This document shows positions 11,455 to 23,778 of a stretch of 64,000 nucleotides of DNA, piece after piece; the stretch's first letter is position 1; every line of letters begins with the position of its first letter. The stretch is from the NCBI GenBank assembly GCA_024509875.1, contig JAMPIV010012241.1:404001-468000 (forward strand). The letters run 5' to 3'. The position numbers were made by a program, and so were the translations under genes. This DNA comes from Oreohelix idahoensis (lineage: Eukaryota > Mollusca > Gastropoda > Stylommatophora > Oreohelicidae). The notes under the pieces were generated by a model, which was given only the letters and a program-made list of their open reading frames with translations, did not search any database and was not told the DNA's origin.

Positions 11455-11565
11455 GAACCAGACAAGTGCCAGTGGAACAAGAGATAAGAGAAGATCATAG
11501 CAATGGCTTTGAGGAAATCTGTTGACAGCATTACAACGCAGTCCTCGTTCTGGAGGAATGGTAGT
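11455..11565 (+). pseudogene. LINE 3'-end relic (RT C-terminus)
   Basis: Plus-strand sequence 'ccagtggaacaagagataag' followed by a 'LRKSVDSITTQSSFW' reading resembles the degenerate LINE C-terminal phrase LRKPVDSI found at 19815, 39635 and 40190. It is short and decayed, and lies in the pepm intron. Family assignment is by eye. Confidence 0.45.
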
Positions 11566-11639
11566 CTTATAGTAGATATTGCAGCAGGGGAGTGGAGTGT
11601 TAGAGATTTCAATAAACTAAAGTCTCAGCTTTATAAGGT

Positions 11640-11775
11640 GGGGGATCAGTTCTCTTCTTTGCTGCCTGCCTTCTCCAGCTCAAGAGCAGTCAGGTACCCA
11701 TTTTACAGCTGGGCAGACTGAAGCGTGATACTACCAGGATTCAAACCCAGTAACTTTTCCTTGGGAAGCAAGATC
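11640..11775 (-). mobile_element. Degenerate tRNA-derived SINE fragment
   Basis: On the minus strand it carries a B-box-like 'gggtttgaatcct', then 'cacgcttcagtctgcccagc' and 'tgtaaaatgggtacctgact'. These are the same blocks as in the SINE at 13563-13785. It lies in the pepm intron between the two recognised exons. Confidence 0.6.
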
Positions 11776-12169
11776 TCTAAAAGACTAAATACATTCCTTT
11801 AATGATAATACCAGCTCTGATGGGCAATTCACACAGTAATTTTCTGTTACTTCAGTCTTGCCTAACTTAACATTTTCAGTGTGTCAGAGCAGAAGTTGGA
11901 ACATGAAAGCCCATCTGCTTCAAACTCTGGTCACTCCGTGCAAAAATGACAGCTTTCTGCAAATTATGCAGAACAGTGAGCTCAGAGTTATGTCTGAAAA
12001 GCAAATCATCCCAACTCAAACATCCACTTGATCTTTTGCCGAACTGAACTTGTTTTTAAAAAAAAAAAAACCCCATTTGGCTCCACCACACCTTGCATAA
12101 ATAATCTATAAACTTTGCTTGTATTATAGTGCTCATGACACAATTACAACATGGCGTGAAACCACACAC

Positions 12170-12266
12170 CTGCTTCTTCTGCAATACAGGCGCTGATGCC
12201 ACTGTGAGCCTCCATCATAAATTCCAGCTGCGGGGACAGCAGCATCTGCCGGAGTTTGGTTGATTT
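12170..12266 (-). CDS. pepm: Phosphoenolpyruvate phosphomutase (PEPM), N-terminal-region exon
   Basis: A 97-bp exon encoding about 32 residues (KSTKLRQML ... [17 protein letters not shown]) that match the N-terminal region of PEPM directly before the SGLS segment. The acceptor on the minus strand is a strong pyrimidine tract ending 'ggtcag' and the donor is 'GTGTGT'. It starts in phase 0 and ends in phase 1, matching the next exon, which supports a real spliced gene and not a processed copy. The initiating exon with its ATG should lie to the right and was not identified. Expression signals are not visible. Confidence 0.88.
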
Positions 12267-13562
<1,296 letters not shown>

Positions 13563-13785
13563 TAAATGGTCAAGGTAGTCCCATAGTTTATACAGCTGTA
13601 GGGGAGAGTGAAGTGACAGATTTCACAATACTAGGTCCAGCTTTGACAGGTAGATTGGCTCTCAAGAGCAGAGTCAGGTACCCATTTACAGCTGGGTAGA
13701 CTGGAGCATAATGACAGTCTTTCGAACCCAGTACCTTTGCTGCGACAGGCCAACGTTCTAACCACTCTGCTAATCAGAAGATCTC
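13563..13785 (-). mobile_element. tRNA-derived SINE with target duplication
   Basis: On the minus strand it has an A-box-like 'agcagagtggttagaacg', a B-box-like 'gggttcgaaag' and a tail with 'cagtctacccagctgtaaat' and 'gggtacctgactc'. A 9-bp direct repeat 'atggtacat' flanks it (13554-13562 and 13786-13794). Related copies occur at 11640-11775 and, on the plus strand, 41065-41235. Confidence 0.78.
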
Positions 13786-13794
13786 ATGGTACAT

Positions 13795-14589
13795 ACTGAG
13801 CATTAAAACACCCATAATCAAAAATTAACATACAAAGAAAATACACATTGCCACGAAACAAAAATTCACCTTAATGAGTGTGCCTCGAAGTGAAAAGTGT
13901 TGGGGATCCCTGTACTAAAGAGTCGAGAAAGGGCAAGGCGATTTCTATTTCATGATTCTGCACATTCAGATCTACACATACACATACGTAAACGTGTTTT
14001 TGTGTGAAATTATCATAATATTATATCTGTATTACACACACAACACACACACAAAACAAACACACATTTTGACCTTCAACCGCGGGAACGGACATATAAA
14101 TTTCCTGTTTCCTTTTGGTAAGTTCCCCCCTCCCATCCTTATTTTTGTAGTGGGTTGTACAAGGTTTTTACGGGTTTGTGCTATCCAGCAATAGCTGACA
14201 TGAACAGTGCCAATTTCCTGAGGTCTCACTGACCACTGGCCTCCAAAAGCGAGCACCCCTCTCCCACCCTTTATTTCCCCTCATGAATACGATCATTTAT
14301 TTCAATGTACTAAAGCTCACAAAATTCAGTTTTATATGTGCTGAAACACCCGTAGTATTTTAATCTTGATTCATAATTTTTTTTTTTTAAAGTGCCCTTA
14401 CAAGGAAATATCAATCGTTCGCTGGTACAAAAGTTTCTTAACAGGTTATACAGTTATTTGCAGTTCGTGACATGAATAAAACATCCTCATATTACTAACT
14501 GTGTAAGTGAAACTCCTGTAACGAACAAAGAATAAATCCAATCACCTTTTTGAGGGGAAAAAACGAAACAGACGCACATTTCACCATGA
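13795..14589. other. Non-coding stretch
   Basis: Short CA-rich run near 14033-14070; otherwise no gene, RNA or repeat recognised. Confidence 0.4.
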
Positions 14590-14770
14590 AAGCTAAATTT
14601 AACACCGATAATAAGTCATGATAAGTTTTGACTACAAACATCCAGTGAAGTTGTAATGGAGTGGAAATGAATGAAAGGATCACAGGAGAATTATTGCCCT
14701 CAGCATGACATGTAGCAGAAAGATTACAACATAATTAGTTCCCCGCCATGTTTTGGCGGGTTACCTGCTA
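14590..14770 (-). repeat. Dispersed repeat family C, copy 1
   Basis: On the minus strand it reads 'cccgccaaaacatggcgggg', then about 100 bp later 'cttcactggatgtttgtagt'. The same ordered blocks are on the plus strand at 34945-35090, where one 39-bp segment has been amplified. The CCCGCCA...TGGCGGG palindrome marks one end of the shared region. Coding potential absent. Confidence 0.6.
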
Positions 14771-15198
14771 GTTTACTACTAATACATATGACCCGAGTAT
14801 AAACACTTCTCATGAAAGAATTGAACAGCGCTGCTGGCTAACTTCTAAATATAAGCGTTAAGTGACAGGTCGTATATCGTGGTAAGTCAGGCATATTTCT
14901 TGGTTAAAACAAAAATTATAGGATATGACAAGTTTAAAATAATTGTCTGGAATGTTCCTACGTAAGAATTTTGTCGCAGTGAAAAAAGAAGGAAGGAAGG
15001 AAATCCAGTGATCGGTGTGTTATGTTGGCAGGATACGCACACTAACAGTAAGAGAGAGAGAGAGAGAGAGTGGTGTGGGCACTACCTTTAAAAGATACAT
15101 TGTTCGAAGTGACAGTTCTCACGACACTGCATAAAACTACGGAATATTTGACCCATAAAAAACAAAGACTTATTATAAAACCATTCTACAGCCACTAC

Positions 15199-15362
15199 TG
15201 TTTCTTATTCGTCTCCCTTTTACGCCCCTAACACAGCCTGGAGCCACAACCAATGTTTCTTATTCGTCTCCCTTTTGCGCCCCTAACACAGCATGGAGCC
15301 ACAACCAATGTTTCTTATTCGTCTCCCTTTTACGCTCCTAACACAGAATGGAGCCACCAATG
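15199..15362. repeat. Tandem repeat, about 55 bp x 3
   Basis: Three successive copies of a unit starting 'tgtttcttattcgtctccct' and containing 'cctaacacagcctggagcca', differing by a few bases. The last copy is shorter. Confidence 0.9.
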
Positions 15363-15699
15363 TTTCTTCCTTGGATTTCCCGCTCTGTTCATTTCTGTGT
15401 TTAAACACGCCCAGGTACTGATCAGTCGATAAAAATATGGTCTGAAGAGTAACATAAGTGAGGGCGTGGGTGAACGTTTGAAATAAATACTTCAACATAT
15501 AGTCGTTCCCCGGGAAAATTCTGACAGTTTGTTTACACACTAGAATAAGCTCATAAGTGTTTCGTAAAAACCACAAATATCAGAGGGGTCCAAAAAAATG
15601 TACTCACACTTCAACGTGACAAATGTATGTATAATATTGACATGAAATTTGTCTTACTACATTTATTTAGACATTCAAGGTGCTGTTTGACTACTGCAA

Positions 15700-16248
15700 T
15701 CAGTTTAGGTTCTCAAAATGTCCACCATTGGCATCCAGACACTTCTGATTGCGGCGAACCACTGCACGAACAACTGAGGTGAAAATGTTCACAGCGATTG
15801 CTCTACAGGCCGTCTGGATTTCCTCCTGTAGTGCAGGCAGTGTAGCTGGTCTGGTACGGTGCACCATATCCTTCAAGGTTCCCCACAGGTAGAAGTCGAG
15901 GGGTGTTAAGTCAGGGGAACGTGGTGGGAATTCAACAGCACCCCTTTGTCCTATCCAATGTCCTGGTAGCATCTGATCAAGGTAGGCTCTCACGTTGTTG
16001 TGGTAGTGTGGTGGTGCGCCATCTTGTTGGAAGTAAATTTCCTCATTCGCATTGTAAAGCGCACGGATGGCCGGTAAAATGGATTCACGCAGCATGTCGA
16101 GGTACACCAAGCCAGTGAGCGTACCCTCAATGAAGAATGGTCCAATTAGTCCCTTGGATGCCAGTCCACACCAGACATTAACCCCCGGTAGATTAACTGC
16201 TTTCTCCACATGAATGTAGGGATTTTCTGGAGCCCAGTACACAATCAT
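15700..16248 (-). pseudogene. Transposase C-terminal half (second and third catalytic Asp)
   Basis: A 182-residue frame with the rest of the DDE/D catalytic domain: YWAPENP, FQQDGAPPH (Asp 76) and SPDLTPLDFYLWG (Asp 118). Forty-one residues separate the two catalytic aspartates, the spacing of the rosa/Visitor-type (DD41D) groups rather than the 34 of classical mariner. It overlaps the upstream frame by four bases at a TGA/ATG point, so a one-base indel near 16245-16265 explains the split. The annotated start is an internal Met and not a native start. Confidence 0.85.
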
Positions 16249-16760
16249 GACGGTTGATTGTTTAATTTAAATTGTGCCTCATCAGACCACAACTTTTTTT
16301 CCGCGACATCCGAATCCTCGCGTACCTTGTCTCGAAACCACTCGCAGTACTGCATGCGTCGATCAGGATCATCCTCATTCATCGCGTGTAACAGTCGCGG
16401 GATGTACACTTTCCATTTCACTCTCTTCAGAATTCGTCGTACGCTGGATCGGCTAACTCCCGTCTCACGTGCGCATTGGTTGACAGACTTCTGCGGTGAG
16501 CGCGTGAATTGCTGTAACACCATAGCCGAGGACGCAGGGCTTGTTGCTGAACGACGTCTCCCAGATCGTTCCTTGTGTACATCATGCATGGTGCCATCGT
16601 TTTCAAATTTATCGCGAATGCGTGCGATTGTTCGGCGTGTTGGTGGCTTTGTCCCGAACTCCTGTCGCCATCGTCGTTGCACTTCACACACGTTCTCCAC
16701 TTTGAAATACCACTTCACAATGCTCTTTCTTTGCTTGAACGTCAAGCGTGCATGCGCCAT
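16245..16760 (-). pseudogene. Transposase N-terminal half (helix-turn-helix, first catalytic Asp)
   Basis: A 171-residue frame starting MAHARLTFKQR, with two helix-turn-helix-like segments (about 5-65 and 80-125) that would bind the inverted ends, then the first catalytic aspartate in WSDEAQF (Asp 160). It stops after SDEAQFKLNN, where homologous transposases run on. The first part resembles the N-terminal domain of arthropod and other invertebrate Tc1/mariner transposases. Confidence 0.85.
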
Positions 16761-16916
16761 TTTGGCTCTCCTGCCGGTCAGGTGATGGCGTGGCGACTGT
16801 AGCTCTCTTTAGAGACAACATAATACTACACTTTACCGCCATAATTAAATTCGGATTTTAAAATCTTGCATAGATACGCACTACGGAAGTGTGAGTACAT
16901 TTTTTGGACCCCTCTG

Positions 16917-19814
16917 TATACGCATATAAATTAACGGATCCAAATCAGGACAACGGACTCTTTGGCGCTGGTATAGGGACTGTCCTGCTGTGTGACTCTG
17001 AAAAATGAGAATATCAACCAAGGGGCATCATGCTTTCGTTGTTGGGTGCTTGCGTGGAATAGAATTCAAATAATAGGACGGAATCACCGGTGTGGAACAG
17101 GGTTGCCAATTTGGCTTTGCTGATTGCAAATTCCTCAAATATGGCTTAAGGAACTGGTGATAGGGGCCAGACGGGTACCTGTGACGATGAAACGCAGCTG
17201 ACCCTGAAATATTGGATGATAGGGTACGTCCCTCGTAGCATCAGTACCCCTAAATATTGTTATAACTTTTCGTCAAACGGGAATTCTTCCACCTGGGCTC
17301 ATTAGCAATGCACAACAGAAACGTGGAACTCCACCTGGGCTCATTAATATGCGTCAGAGCATAGTGGACTCGTCACCACGTTTGCTAATAAAAATGTAGA
17401 CAGTTTATCTTCCGTGCACTCTGGAGAATTGCATGGCCTTAAGGGGAGGTTAAATCACGCCCACGACTATCTCTAGAGAAATTGATAGCAGCGAGTTTCC
17501 TTCGTCTGTGTATCCAGCAGAGCCCATCGTCTAAAGGAGGGGTTAAGCCACGCCTCTTGCTTGACCTCAGAGCGGTCTGAAACAACTACCGCCTCACCTT
17601 TCTTTCGTACCTGCCTTAAAGGCGTTGCCTAAATCAAACGGAGGAAAGCGGCACGATCTAAGGAAAGACGATCCCAAAACAGACGACGCTAGTCTCTCGC
17701 AGGAATTTCACATCTCTGTGTCAACCAGAGAACCGCTAGAAAGACGGAACGAACGGGAAACCCGAGCGGTCAGGAGTTGAATAATCGGACGAGGAGCGGG
17801 CGGCTAGAATCTCGATTTCCTCCTGAGTTCTGAAAAGGTGTTAGATTCTAACATGTCCCCCTAATCTTTCATTCCATTTCATATATATAGAGACCCTGAA
17901 GAATGCCATTTTATCACTCGTTTGCCAGAGATTTACAGAAGCACTAGCTATAGTAAAATCTTGTTAGATTTCCCCTGGATTTTGGGCTATATTGGCAGTG
18001 AATTCTATTCTGTGCTAAACGGTATAATATATATTAGTTTCTAGTGATCAGTGGTCAAGTTCATTCATTTTAGTTCACTGGATTTTGTGTTGATTTAAAT
18101 CTATTAAATTAAACCTATCTCAATAGTTTCCAGTTGAAAATGTAATGATACACCTATTACATTATTTCCAAAAGATAATAGATGCTTAAACGCTTAAATT
18201 AACTTTTAAAGTCGCGAAGGAATTTATAACTAATTTAATTAAGTTAAGTTCTATATATAGATGGGTGTTTTAACCATTAGACTCACGAAGTGTTTTCTTA
18301 ATAGATATAATTAAATACGCGAGTGTGTATAATAGTCTTTAACGGTAAATGTATCGCGCTTTAGAATGTTATTTGATTTTTCGGTATAATTACATGTTTT
18401 CTATCTTTCATATAGGGTGATCATAACCTTTGCATCCCAGCAAAAACATTGTATTAGAGTCCTCCAGACTCGGTTCTTAAAACCCTCCAGAATTTGATGA
18501 GACTGTTTAAATTTTAATCTTGTGGCGATTCTGTTGGAATTCCGCTATCTAAAATTACCAGAAATCAAGCACACCCAAGAACAATTTTTACACGCCATCA
18601 ATTAAATTAAGATTAACTGGAGAAGAACATTTCCAGAGCTTATTTGCATTTTTTACTGCTCTATTGCGAAAGAACATAGAAGTCTTCCGAACACTGACTG
18701 TGCATATTTTCTTCACTGGATTTTAAAACCCTAGAAGTAAACCATACCTCAACGGTCAGTTGTTATCTTCACGCATTAAGAAGTATTACCATCAGCGGCG
18801 AAACCAATGAGACCACGCCATATTCACCACCTGTATCTAAGACTGTGCCATCCCATAGAACCTTCCTTTTAACATAACAAAAACAAAGTACATTTAGGCT
18901 TCACCTTCCAGCGATTTCGGGACTGTACTACGCATAAACCTGATAATCTGGGGCTAGACACGGAAGAAAAAGACACTACCTATGTCGAGTGTTCAATTGA
19001 TGTTTGTGTATTTTCTATGGAGTGAGAGAACGAGCGTGCATAAATGACAGGAGATTTATTTTTGCAAACCATTGGTTAATTTGCCTACCTGGTAAATACG
19101 TTTACTGTATTCCCTGCATTGTTTCTTAAAGTGGGAGTTTTGTTAACTCTGTTTACCCCCCCCCCCCCCTTTCCCTTTCATTTGCTTAGTAAAGGGAAAA
19201 ACAATTGAGAATAACAGGATTTTTCTACCACCCCTACCTAGTATTGTAACACCTCTTTTTTCAGAGTAATTAAATTTACTGTTGGGTTACATTATCTAAT
19301 TTTTCTGATAACTACCTATATTTGGACTGGGTTTATCTTTGTCTAGTACAAGCGGGAAGGGCATATTGGAAAATATTCTTCACACCCCCCCCCCCCTTCT
19401 TTGTTACTTGTATTTCTGTACCTATGATTTTTTTTTGTAACAAATGATACATGTTGTGACTGATTTTAATGATAAATAAACATAATAAAACTTTTAGTAC
19501 TGTGTTGGAATACCCAAGCCCAAATTACCCATATTTGTTTAACGTAGTTTGTATTCACGTAGCGTCCGTGTGTTTGAAGCATCAAATTGGTGTGAGCGCA
19601 AGTGTGTTTGGAAACTGGCAAATAATTGTTTAGCCAGGAGAGTTTAAGGAGTAGATTGAGAGAAACAGATTGTCGTAAAAGAGTCTGTCTTTACTCTCCG
19701 CAGCACTCTGTGAAGCAACTATTTACTTTCTAACCCTTATTATCACAGAGCCTTCACCATCATTCTTCACTCTAAACGGGACCACTATTTCTAAGACTCT
19801 TTCTCTCAAAATAA
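16917..19814. other. Non-coding stretch, 2.9 kb
   Basis: No protein-coding region recognised. Part of 17260-17360 repeats the phrase 'cacctgggctcatta'. C-runs occur at 19157-19170 and 19384-19396. The end of this stretch leads into a LINE relic. It may be intronic or decayed repeat. Confidence 0.35.
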
Positions 19815-20118
19815 ATTTACGACGGTACCAATGGAACAAGAGATAAAAAGATGCTGGCGATGGATTGGACACACGCCGAGGAAACCTGTTGATAGTGCTT
19901 CCAATCAGCCCTAGCTCTGGAATCCACAGGGTAAGAGAAGCAGATGTAGATAGAGGAACACATGGAGAAGAGAACTGGAAACGACGAACACAAAGGGAAC
20001 GGGAGGATATGGAAAGACCTTGAACAGATTGCACATGACAGGAAGATTTGAACAGATTGCACATGACAGGAAGATTTGAGATGAATTTGTGAAAGGTCTT
20101 GGATCCTTACCGAGATGA
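19815..20118 (+). pseudogene. LINE 3'-end relic (RT C-terminus)
   Basis: Degenerate plus-strand reading of the LINE C-terminal tail: RWIGHTPRKPVDS, LWNPQGKR, then EQIAHDRKI and EFVKGLGSL. In-frame stops and shifts break it. A 28-bp segment 'ttgaacagattgcacatgac...' is directly duplicated (20020-20047 and 20048-20075). The same tail appears at 41501-41764. Confidence 0.6.
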
Positions 20119-20273
20119 AAGGTGATGAGTGAGAGAGAGAGACAGAGATACAACGAAACGAACGAACGAACGAAATCTTTATTTCATCAGGGTAAAGAAA
20201 TAGGCATAATTGCCTTCTTACATTTCTGCCCTGCAATTCAATTTTCAGCGTTTTACAAATTAAAATTAAAGTA

Positions 20274-21612
20274 CGAGGGGCGTTCAGAAAGTAATGCACC
20301 ACATCGTTTTTCTCAGCTAATAATGAAGATAGAAGCATGAAATTTTGCCCATTTCAAATATGGCATGTGCCAATTGTGTGCACCAAATTGCACCGCAACC
20401 GGCCAAATAATACGGCTGCCCTAAACCGTTGAAATGGAGCGTGTTAGCAACTTGCGTTATAAACAGCGAATTGTGATAGAATTTCTCGTTGCAGAGAAGG
20501 AAACTGTTGTGAACATTCACAAGCGTCTATGTGAAGTGTATGGAAGTTTTGCAGTCGACAGGAGTACAGTCAGTAGCTGGGTTCAGAGAATCAAAGAATC
20601 AGGAAGTGGAGATACGGAGCTGCTTGATCGGCCGCGCTGTGGACGTCCTGCCACAGCCACCAACGCAGAAATGTTGAAATGCGCTGAGGGCATTATTCTT
20701 ACTGATAGGCGAATCACTACTCAACAATTGGCCTTACAGCTGTCAGTCAGCATTGGTAGTGCAAATGCAGTTATAAAAACTCTCGGATTTTCTAAGGTTT
20801 ACGCAAGATGGGTTCCTCGAAGTCCCACAAATGATCACCGATTGCAAAGGAAAGCGATTTCTTCTGAATTGTTGGAGCGTTTCAATGCTGATGGAGAGAG
20901 CTTTTTGGCTAAGATCGTTACAGGTGACGAAACCTGGGCACATCATTTTGAACCTGAGACAAAAAGACAGTCAATGGAGTGGCATCATCCGCAATCACCA
21001 CGAAGAAAGAAATTCAAGACAATTCTTTCAGCTGGAAAGGTCATGATCACTGTCTTTTGGGACATTGAAGGTGTGATTCTTGTGGACGTTATGCCAAGAG
21101 GAGAGACAATCAATTCGCAAGCTTACATTAAGACATTGAAAAAACTCAAATCAACGTTTTCGCAGAGTTTGCCGCACAAGAATCCAGCAGACCTGCTTCT
21201 CCTTCACGACAATGGGCGACCTCACACAAGTCTGGCAACACGGGAAGCAATCACCAAATTGGGTTGGACTGTATTACCCCATCCACCCTATAGTCCCGAT
21301 TTTGCACCCTCTGATTTTCATTTATTTGGTCCACTTAAAGATGCACTTCGTGGGACAAGGTTTGAAGATGATGAAGGAGTGATTCATGCAGCGAAGAAAT
21401 GGCTACATGATCAAGACAAAATCTTGTACGGGCTAGGAATACATGCACTTGTTTCGCGCTGGCATAAAGCCGTACAAGTTGATGGGGATTATGTTGAATA
21501 ATACCGATGTTTACATGACATATCCATGTATATTGTGTATAAATTTCATGCTTTTTGAATAAACAGCTCCTGAGAAAAACGATGTGGTGCATTACTTTCT
21601 GAACGCCCCTCG
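20274..21612 (+). mobile_element. Intact mariner (DD34D) transposon
   Basis: A 1339-bp element with perfect 43-bp inverted repeats (20274-20316 and 21570-21612, starting 'cgaggggcgttcagaaagta') and a TA duplication (20272-20273 and 21613-21614). It carries one uninterrupted transposase gene. Its perfect ends and open frame suggest a recent and possibly active copy. It interrupts a LINE 3' UTR. Confidence 0.96.
20434..21501 (+). CDS. Mariner transposase, full length
   Basis: A 355-residue transposase, about the usual mariner length of 345-355. An N-terminal paired helix-turn-helix region (about 1-110) should bind the inverted repeats. The catalytic triad is DD34D: Asp 165 in VTGDETW, Asp 259 in LLHDNGRPH and Asp 294 in YSPDFAPSDFHLF, with exactly 34 residues between the last two. 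The YSPDFAPSD signature is typical of mariners. It would act in the nucleus by cut-and-paste at TA sites. The start is the first ATG after the left inverted repeat. No stop or frameshift is visible. An AATAAA-type signal lies downstream near 21558. Confidence 0.96.
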   Translation: MERVSNLRYKQRIVIEFLVAEKETVVNIHKRLCEVYGSFAVDRSTVSSWVQRIKESGSGDTELLDRPRCGRPATATNAEMLKCAEGIILTDRRITTQQLALQLSVSIGSANAVIKTLGFSKVYARWVPRSPTNDHRLQRKAISSELLERFNADGESFLAKIVTGDETWAHHFEPETKRQSMEWHHPQSPRRKKFKTILSAGKVMITVFWDIEGVILVDVMPRGETINSQAYIKTLKKLKSTFSQSLPHKNPADLLLLHDNGRPHTSLATREAITKLGWTVLPHPPYSPDFAPSDFHLFGPLKDALRGTRFEDDEGVIHAAKKWLHDQDKILYGLGIHALVSRWHKAVQVDGDYVE

Positions 21613-21855
21613 TATTAACAACTTCAGACAGGATTAATTAATATTATAATCACAATCAGAAACTGAGCATACACAAGTACATTTACTCATAGTCATTCAC
21701 GCACATAAGAGAGAGGGATAGAGAGAGAGAGAGAGAAAAGAGAGGGGTCAAGCAATAAAGCTACTTAATATTAAAAATTCAATTGAAAATTGAAAATATT
21801 ACAATGGCAGTTAAATGCTCATGGAAACGTTGAAATAACCGAAACAGAATTGTCG

Positions 21856-22158
21856 TTAAATGTGTGTAGAAGATTTCATGACATGTGAATGCAGATGTCT
21901 TTTGAATGAGATGTAATTATCAGTTTTGACAGACTTGGGTAGGGAATTCCATGCTAAAGCACCTGCATAACTAAAACAACTTCGAAAGAGGTCAGTTCGA
22001 GGTTTTGCAAGGTCCAAAAGTAGGTCGCCACATATAAAATATGAGAAGTATTTATAGCGAAAGAACATTTGCAAGTATGAAGGCGTTCTGCCGTGTAAAA
22101 TTTGATGCACAAACAGGAGATCTTGGAAGAAGAAGATTTTTTTAAAGAGGAAGAACAT
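21856..22158 (-). pseudogene. LINE reverse transcriptase C-terminal end
   Basis: A 100-residue frame ending a LINE ORF2. The phrase ALAWNSLPKSVKTD followed by FKRHLHSH is the usual C-terminus of CR1/Jockey-type reverse transcriptases. It overlaps the next upstream frame (22142-22598) with a shift, so the coding region is broken. Confidence 0.75.
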
Positions 22159-22598
22159 TCAGCTGTGAAAATAGCTGAGCACTGGGAATGTTATCATTCA
22201 GGCAAATAAGTCGTAGCGCCCTATTATGTAGGGATTCTAGGCGTTTCAAAAGCGACAAGCCACAGCGACTCCAGATATTTAAGCAATTAGAAAGGTGACT
22301 TTGACTAAGTGCATAATAGAATATAAGTCTAGAGTGCGGACATAAAAAATGTTTGATTTTTGAGAGCTGAAACAATTTTTGTGAGATCTTGTTTGCGATG
22401 AAATAGACATGTGACTTCCAGCTTAGAGACTGGTCGATGACCACACCCAACAGGCTGTGGTCCGTAACTTGCTTAATACGTTCTCCGTCTAGAGATAAAG
22501 ACAACGTATTTGGTTGACAGTGCAGAATCTTTTGGCAGGTTGAGATAACCAAAGATTGAGTTTTGTTTTCATCAATGGACATCCTATTAATAGTGCAG
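22142..22598 (-). pseudogene. LINE reverse transcriptase, palm/thumb fragment
   Basis: The LINE part of a longer open frame whose upstream portion is simple repeat. It includes NRMSIDENKTQSLVIS, LGVVIDQSLSWKSHV and LHNRALRLI, typical of the region after the RT catalytic YADD. The catalytic box itself is missing through 5' truncation. Confidence 0.75.
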
Positions 22599-22880
22599 AT
22601 ACAGACACATTGAGACAGAGACAAGATACCCACAGAGAAATACAGACACACATAGAGACAGAGTGAGACCGGGAGACACACACACACAGAGACAGAGAGA
22701 AAGAGAGAAACAGATACACAGAGAGGGATAGAGAGAGACAGAGAGAAACAGAAATAGGCAGAGAAAGAGAGAAGGAGAAAGACACAGAGAGAGTGGAAGC
22801 GAGAGAGACACACACAGAGAGAAACAGAGAAACAGAGACAGAGAAAGAGACAGACAGAGAAAGACAGACAGAGCACAGAC
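22599..22880. repeat. CAGAGA-type low-complexity repeat
   Basis: About 280 bp of (GA)n/(GACA)n-like sequence. It creates several Ser/Leu/Cys-rich open frames on the minus strand that are not genes. It marks the 5' truncation point of the adjacent LINE. Confidence 0.9.
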
Positions 22881-23244
22881 TCTACGCAACACTCGACAGG
22901 GCGTGCCAAGAAGACAGTCAATAGTGATAAAACAATGTTATCTCTGACGAATGTGATTTCTTTGTTCTGTTATTGCAGATAAATATTGGAGACTGCATGA
23001 TGCATCTTATTTTTTTTTTAAATCTCTGTTGTCATCATAAATATAGTAATCTTTCTTCCATATCGATCTTTGCCTTCAGTTCTAAATTACATTTTTTTTT
23101 TTCTTTCTTTATTTTTTTATAATACATCACTTCTCTAGCTTGTTGACAGATAGCTGTGATGTTCTTGTCGTGGCTTTCTGATCCTCTCTTCTCAACAAAT
23201 ACACTACACGCCCTCCCGTCTTGTACCATCCGTTCAAGATCTGT

Positions 23245-23612
23245 CCATGTCTTCTTTATTGTCGTACGGATAGGTTTGATAGTTAGTTATGGTCCCGTCT
23301 GAGTATAGGAGATGGTGATAATACGTGAGAAGTAAAGGTGTAAGAAATAGATTTTCACGAGTGGATAGTTAAGGAGAAGATCTGTCTCTGGACTGAATAG
23401 TTTCTCTAGTCCAGCCTATCTATACGACTATAATTTAGCATAAGACAATCTTGCCACTCCCTATATTGAGAAATATAAGTTACACTATACCCACACACAC
23501 ACACACACAGCTATGTGACAACAAGACACACAAACGTGAAAAAACTATGGTTGTATGGGTCTGACCAACACACAAAGTTTAGTTCTTTTGTTGTTTATTA
23601 TCATTAAACTTT
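23245..23612 (+). repeat. Dispersed repeat family B, copy 1
   Basis: Shares ordered blocks with 46455-47190 and 62640-63045: 'tgtcgta', 'ggtcccgtctga', 'gtaagaaatag', 'gtctctgga', 'cagcctatct', 'gtgacaa' and 'ctgaccaacac'. All three copies have the same orientation. There is no coding region. Confidence 0.6.
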
Positions 23613-23651
23613 ACAACATCGAATACCTAAAAAAAATCAGATAAAATTAGA

Positions 23652-23655
<4 letters not shown>

Positions 23656-23731
<76 letters not shown>

Positions 23732-23778
23732 TAGATAGATAGAGAGAGAGAGACTGAGAGAGAGAGACTGAGAGAGAG
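23656..23778. repeat. (TA)n-(GATA)n-(GA)n microsatellite
   Basis: Alternating TA from 23656 to about 23728, then GATA and GAGA units. Non-coding. Confidence 0.95.

Larger units (their letters stand above)
15581..16916 (-). mobile_element. Tc1/mariner-type transposon with DD41D spacing, frameshifted
   Basis: A 1336-bp element with about 32-bp inverted ends: 'cagaggggtccaaaaaaatg' at 15581 and its complement ending at 16916, differing by one A in the A-run and then diverging. TA flanks are present or nearly so (a one-base offset on the left). It encodes a transposase in two frames on the minus strand, so this copy is probably inactive. Confidence 0.9.
20153..22598 (-). mobile_element. 5'-truncated LINE (CR1/Jockey-like), split by a mariner
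   Basis: On the minus strand the copy begins at about 22598 in the reverse transcriptase palm/thumb region and ends at 'ctgatgaaataaagatttcg' followed by a (GTTC)n tail at 20153-20172. The 1339-bp mariner 20274-21612 is inserted in its 3' UTR. The 5' truncation point abuts a CAGAGA-type simple repeat. A second 3' end of the same family is at 45178-45300. Confidence 0.78.

Noticed and set aside
15199..15362. Spaced repeats as a possible CRISPR-like array
   Set aside because: Direct 55-bp tandem repeat with no unique spacers, in a eukaryotic context.
22489..22921. Ser/Leu/Cys-rich long minus-strand frames
   Set aside because: Upstream of about 22598 they are the CAGAGA-type simple repeat; only the downstream part of one frame is LINE RT.
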